Below, piece by piece: positions 59,413-64,000 of a stretch of DNA of 64,000 nt. Below the pieces are notes generated by a model. That model was given only the letters and a program-made list of their open reading frames with translations, had not been told where the DNA came from and did not search any database. Where the stretch lies: assembly GCA_022376925.1 (NCBI GenBank), contig JAIOJX010000032.1, positions 202,116,939-202,180,938 on the forward strand. The letters are read 5' to 3'. Numbering within the stretch: the stretch's first letter is position 1; each line of letters opens with the position of its first letter. Position numbers and translations under genes: made by a program. Source of the DNA: Tragulus kanchil. Its lineage: Eukaryota; Chordata; Mammalia; Artiodactyla; Tragulidae.

Positions 59413-60150
59413 TGGTCTGTTGAGCAACAGGAGCATGACCCAAGTGGGGCCAATCAAAATGCTTTCAAGGGAGTGGATTTGGGTGTTGGGAGAAAGGTCT
59501 TGCTCCCTCTGAGTTCTTGCATCTTGCTCAACACCAGGCAGCCTGAGTGGCTTGATGAGTCTTTGATGCCACATGCAGGAGTCTGTCTGAGAAAACAGTC
59601 CAGTCAGAGGAGACAGGACCAGAGAGGGATCCTGGCGGCAGTGCTGGCTTTCCTGGATCCAGCTGTACCTGAAGCAGCCACTTAGACTTCCCCCCATTCA
59701 AGCCATCCATCATCCTTTTGGTATAATTGCAGCTTGAGTTGGGTTTCTTCTTCTGCATCTGAGAGTCCTGTCAATTACGCCTTTCTCTCAGGGTCGTGCT
59801 GTCTGGACTTCCCAGGTGATGGGAAAAGGTGGCCTTGGCTGGGGCCTGGGGAGACCTGGAGAGCTGGAGAGGGCGTCAGCCTGGGAACTGTGTGCAGAAG
59901 ATGGGCAGAGGGCCCTGGATCTAAAACCCGCCAGATGCGGTGGCTGGTTAAGTTGCTTTGGAATCCTGGAGGGTTTAGCAAAACCTTAGAAAAGGCTGCA
60001 GCTTCTGACGGACCTCATTTGGGTCAAGAGCCTATCAATGAACCAGGCAGCCCCACCCCTGCCCTCAGTGGAACCCGATGGATGAGGGAAGGGGCATTTG
60101 AGCTGTGGTGCCAGAGAAGTCTTGAGTTCCTTGGACAGCAAGGAGATCAA
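59413..60150. other. TMEM63C upstream intron, no recognised element
   Basis: Single-copy DNA. I looked on the - strand for the N-terminal coding exon (a hydrophobic helix followed by basic residues) and found none. Confidence 0.5.
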
Positions 60151-60151
60151 G

Positions 60152-60458
60152 TCCGTCAATCCTAAAGGAAATCAGCCCTGACTATTCACTGGAAGGACTG
60201 ATACTGAAGCTGAAGTTCCAACACTCTGGCCACCTGATGTGAAGAGACAACTCACTGGAAAAGACTCTGATGCTCGGAAAGATTGAGGGCAGGAGGAGAA
60301 GGGGGCGACAGAGGGTGAGATGGTTGGATGGCATCACCGACTCAATGACGTGAGTTTGAGCAGACTCTGAGAGATCGTGAAGGACAGGGAAGCCCAGCGC
60401 ACTGCAGCTCATGGGGTCACAAAGCATCAGGCACAACTTAGTGCCTGAACAACAACAA
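60152..60458 (+). mobile_element. BovB LINE 3' end
   Basis: AGTTCCAACACTCTGGCCAC, GGAAAGATTGAGGGCAGGAG, GGTTGGATGGCATCACCGAC and a GCCTGAACAACAACAAA terminus mark the BovB 3' end. D18 begins at its last bases. Confidence 0.85.
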
Positions 60459-62686
60459 ATTTCCCAAAAGGAAACAAGGAGAGGCTGGCAAACATGAAGC
60501 AAAAGGGAGCTCCTTGCTCCCTTCAGTCTAAGGCCCACCTTCCAGGCCTCACCCCTGTGTTGGGTGGGTTGACAGTAGGCATGCCTGTCAGGGGGAATCC
60601 TTTTCCTAGCTACATCCTGGGAACTAAAACAGGGATAAAAGCCTGGGTATGAGGCAGAGCGATGAAGGGAAATAGCACGGTGGTGGTGTCAGCGACTGAG
60701 AATGTCCCAGGAAGGGGTGAACTGTTGACAAGACTCGGCTGAGAGTATGGCCACCCTCCCCCCATGAAGAGTCTTTGCCCACCACCCACCTCGGGGCCAA
60801 CAGGCGGTTCATTAAGGAGCAGGCAGGTTTGCTGAGGGGTCTAGTGGCTGTGCAGAGTGGAGGGGTACCAGTGAAAGGACAGAAGTGGTGAGCAGAAGCA
60901 TGGCCCGTACACTCGTGAAGAGCTCATGGACACAGGCGTGTGTGTGACCATGTGTGGATCCATTCTCTCTGTCTCTCTCCTCTCCCTCTTTCTCTCTCTC
61001 ACGCACACACACACATTCCCTGCACAATGTCATAGCTCTGAAAGGCATAAACCATTCAGAAAACTTAGCAGCTGATCAGCCAGCCTGAGAAGCAGACGTC
61101 TCTTCCCTCTTCTCCCCACCCTAAGGAAATGGTCACAGGCTCCCAGGAGCCAGCTCAGCTGACAGGACTGAACGTCAGGGCTCAGCTCTCTGCGCCCACC
61201 TCGGTGGCCCATCCTCCCTGCTTCTGCCACACCTGCCCTGACTTGCTCACAGCCCTAGGGGAGGACCAGTAAGCTCCACCCACACCGCTCAGCCAGGCTA
61301 GGGCCTCACCATCTGCCTTGGGCCCTGCGGCCGCCACCTCTCTACTCTCTCCCTCTGTGTTTAATTTCCACCCTCGTCCGTTTGCCTGCCCCACTGCTGC
61401 TGTAATGACTTACCTTCTAGATATTTTTAAAACCAAATGTTCTCGTGCAGGAAAAATTATCACAAAGCCAAAGAGAAGTTTCTAAAGATAAATCTGAGGA
61501 TTGCCTTGCAAGGAGGTGTTACTGTCCTCATTCAATAGGGAACTCTGAGAGATCGTGAAGGAAAAACAACTGTGGGGTGCCCTGGAACAACAACAAATTT
61601 CCCAAAAGGAAACAAGGAGAGGCTGGCAAACATGAAGCAAAAGGGAGCTCCTTGCTCCCTTCAGTCTAAGGCCCACCTTCCAGGCCTCACCCCTGTGTTG
61701 GGTGGGTTGACAGTAGGCATGCCTGTCAGGGGGAATCCTTTTCCTAGCTACATCCTGGGAACTAAAACAGGGATAAAAGCCTGGGTATGAGGCAGAGCGA
61801 TGAAGGGAAATAGCACGGTGGTGGTGTCAGCGACTGAGAATGTCCCAGGAAGGGGTGAACTGTTGACAAGACTCGGCTGAGAGTATGGCCACCCTCCCCC
61901 CATGAAGAGTCTTTGCCCACCACCCACCTCGGGGCCAACAGGCGGTTCATTAAGGAGCAGGCAGGTTTGCTGAGGGGTCTAGTGGCTGTGCAGAGTGGAG
62001 GGGTACCAGTGAAAGGACAGAAGTGGTGAGCAGAAGCATGGCCCGTACACTCGTGAAGAGCTCATGGACACAGGCGTGTGTGTGACCATGTGTGGATCCA
62101 TTCTCTCTGTCTCTCTCCCTCTCCCTCTTTCTCTCTCTCTCACGCACACACACACACATTCCCCTGCACAAATGTCATAGCTCTGAAAGGCATAAACCAT
62201 TCAGAAAACTTAGCAGCTGATCAGCCAGCCTGAGAAGCAGACGTCTCTTCCCTCTTCTCCCCACCCTAAGGAAATGGTCACAGGCTCCCAGGAGCCAGCT
62301 CAGCTGACAGGACTGAACGTCAGGGCTCAGCTCTCTGCGCCCACCTCGGTGGCCCATCCTCCCTGCTTCTGCCACACCTGCCCTGACTTGCTCACAGCCC
62401 TAGGGGAGGACCAGTAAGCTCCACCCACACCGCTCAGCCAGGCTAGGGCCTCACCATCTGCCTGGGGCCCTGCGGGGGCCACCTCACCACACTCTCCCTC
62501 TGTGTTTAATTTTTACCCTCGTCCGTTTGACTGCCCCACTGCTGCTGTAATGACTTACCTTCTAGATATTTTTAAAACCAAATGTTCTCGTGCAGGAAAA
62601 ATTATCACAAAGCCAAAGAGAAGTTTCTAAAGATAAATCTGAGGATTGCCTTGCAAGGGAGGTGTTACTGTCCTCATTCAATAGAG
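60449..62686. repeat. Tandem duplication D18
   Basis: Copy A is 60449-61541 and copy B 61587-62686, offset 1138 rising to 1145. Differences cluster at 61317-61385 in copy A (CGGCCGCCACCTCTCT versus CGGGGGCCACCTCACC). Filler 61542-61586 includes a damaged piece of the BovB end (CTCTGAGAGATCGTGAAGGA) that stands upstream of copy A. A (CT)n(CA)n microsatellite lies at about 60963-61016 and 62100-62160 with different lengths. Confidence 0.94.
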
Positions 62687-64000
62687 AAAACCTCCAAGAT
62701 ACAAAACGTCTGAGGCTCTTGACCTGGTCTAGGGCAGGTCTTGGCAAGTGAAGGGACCAGGGCAGTTGGAGGGATGGAAATGGAAGGAATACGGTTCTAG
62801 TCACTCACTGCCTCCAACACATATGTATCAGCTACTAATGACATGAGGAGCTGGATCAGGTGCTGGGACAGTGGGGAGTGAGCAGGACGGCACCTGCTCT
62901 TGAGGAGGGAGGGGACACGCTTGACTGATGGTAGATGAGGGCTTGTCACAGACAGAGTTTAGAGCGCTGAAGAAAAGGAATGGGTTTTCCATGAGGCTAT
63001 AACAAGAGATCTGGACCCAAGAGGGATGGACAGGGATCCCCGGGGAAGTGGTACTTGAGCTGAAATCTGAACAAAGAGTGGGTATGTTTAGCCCAAGAGG
63101 CGTCAGTGGGGAACATGGAGAGGAGAGAGCAGGTGAAGAGCCTGGGGAGAGAAGGAGAGTTGGAAAGAGGGCCAGATGGTGGAGGGCGGGGCAGTTGAGA
63201 GGAGAGAGAGAGAGACTGGACCAGTGGGAAAGACGCCAAAAGACGAGACCACGGCCAGGAGCCTGTGGTTGATTCCAAGAGCATCAGGAAGCCACTGAAA
63301 GCTCACATAGTGGGCCATGTGTCCATGTTCATGGAGCTTGCTCTGGATGGAGCAGGGGGCACATGTGGACCTAACGAGATCAGTTTGAGGTTACCATGCT
63401 CATCCAAGCAAGAGACGGATGGAGGCTAGGCTGAGGGGTGATGGGAGAGGTGAAGAGAAACAGAACTAGGAATGTAAAAGCAACACAACTTGGTAATGAG
63501 CCAGCCACACACAGGGGCGTGGACGAGAGCAGGTGCATCTGAGTGGATGGGGGGAAGAGTCTGAGACCAAGGACATCGCGGGGGAGGGAAATCACAGCCT
63601 ACTGAATCTGAAACACCCTTACAATATAGGTGGGGACGGAGCTCAGAGGGAGGTTCAGCTGGACTTTAGGAGGGCCCATGTGAACTGAAGCTGTGAGTGT
63701 GGATGATATGGCCTGGGAGAGAGGGAGGCGGGTCTGGGACTCTGCCAGGGGGGCTGCAGGAGGCGCCGACAGAGGGAAAAGCCCAGACAGCAGGATGCCC
63801 TGGAAGCAGCTTCCACTCTGTTCCACTCTGTTCAGGAAGGGCAGGTGGCCCAAGGGTTTAGGAGACTCGGAGAGTTGGGATGAGAACGGAGGAAAGTCCA
63901 CTGGACCTTGTGACATGGGACTGTCGGGGACCCTGGGGCTGTCTGGGTGGGAGCCACATGGGAGTGGGTTACAAGGTGAGGAGGTGGAGACAGCGAGCCA
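62687..64000. other. TMEM63C upstream intron to window end
   Basis: Single-copy, purine-rich (AGGAGAGAG) DNA. About 62800-63320 may be an old interspersed repeat, but I cannot name it. No exon or SINE is seen. Confidence 0.45.

Noticed and set aside
8024..60458. Functional tRNA genes
   Set aside because: tRNA-like A/B-box parts belong to SINE heads; no full cloverleaf with anticodon stem stood out.
1..62686. A tandem-repeat gene family or mobile element of ~1.1 kb units
   Set aside because: Each unit has different sequence and occurs only in its own place, without common ends, inverted repeats or coding capacity.
1..64000. CRISPR array, phage, bacterial operon or viral gene
   Set aside because: Nothing of the kind is seen; the repeats are pairwise 1.1 kb blocks, and all genes are vertebrate and spliced.

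Overview
This window is nuclear DNA from a cud-chewing (ruminant, most likely bovid) mammal. The evidence is two vertebrate genes with spliced exons, plus many Bov-tA type tRNA-derived SINEs, BovB LINE 3' ends and cetartiodactyl CHR-type SINEs, on a background of old MIR, L2 and L1 fragments. There are no bacterial-style operons, CRISPR arrays or RNA genes.

Two genes are arranged tail to tail. On the + strand, 2398-7408, is the complete four-exon neuroglobin gene (NGB, 151 residues). It has a GC-rich promoter upstream, a SINE in the 3' UTR and an AATAAA signal at 8348. About 4.3 kb of intergenic DNA follows. On the - strand, 17483-58006, lie 19 coding exons of TMEM63C, an OSCA/TMEM63 family membrane channel. 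All splice phases agree and together they give about 702 residues ending in a normal stop. The first ~104 residues are not encoded here, so their exons should lie beyond 64000. NGB and TMEM63C are also convergent neighbours in human, so the locus is in conserved synteny.

The outstanding structural feature is a series of 18 direct tandem duplications, each of a 1.04-1.18 kb unit. They are spread along the whole window and mostly separated by 0-45 bp of odd filler. Copies are nearly identical, and differences tend to sit close to the junctions. The units ignore gene structure: NGB exon 1 and nine TMEM63C exons appear twice, one of them with frameshifting deletions. This looks like unmerged contig-end overlaps in a draft assembly rather than biology. 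If so, the true locus is about 44 kb long rather than 64 kb. I did not find a novel biological system. The most interesting biological points are a small uORF with an ATGA stop/start overlap ahead of NGB, whose downstream ATG is in frame with NGB in one copy only, a tandem splice acceptor in TMEM63C, and the closely spaced convergent 3' ends.
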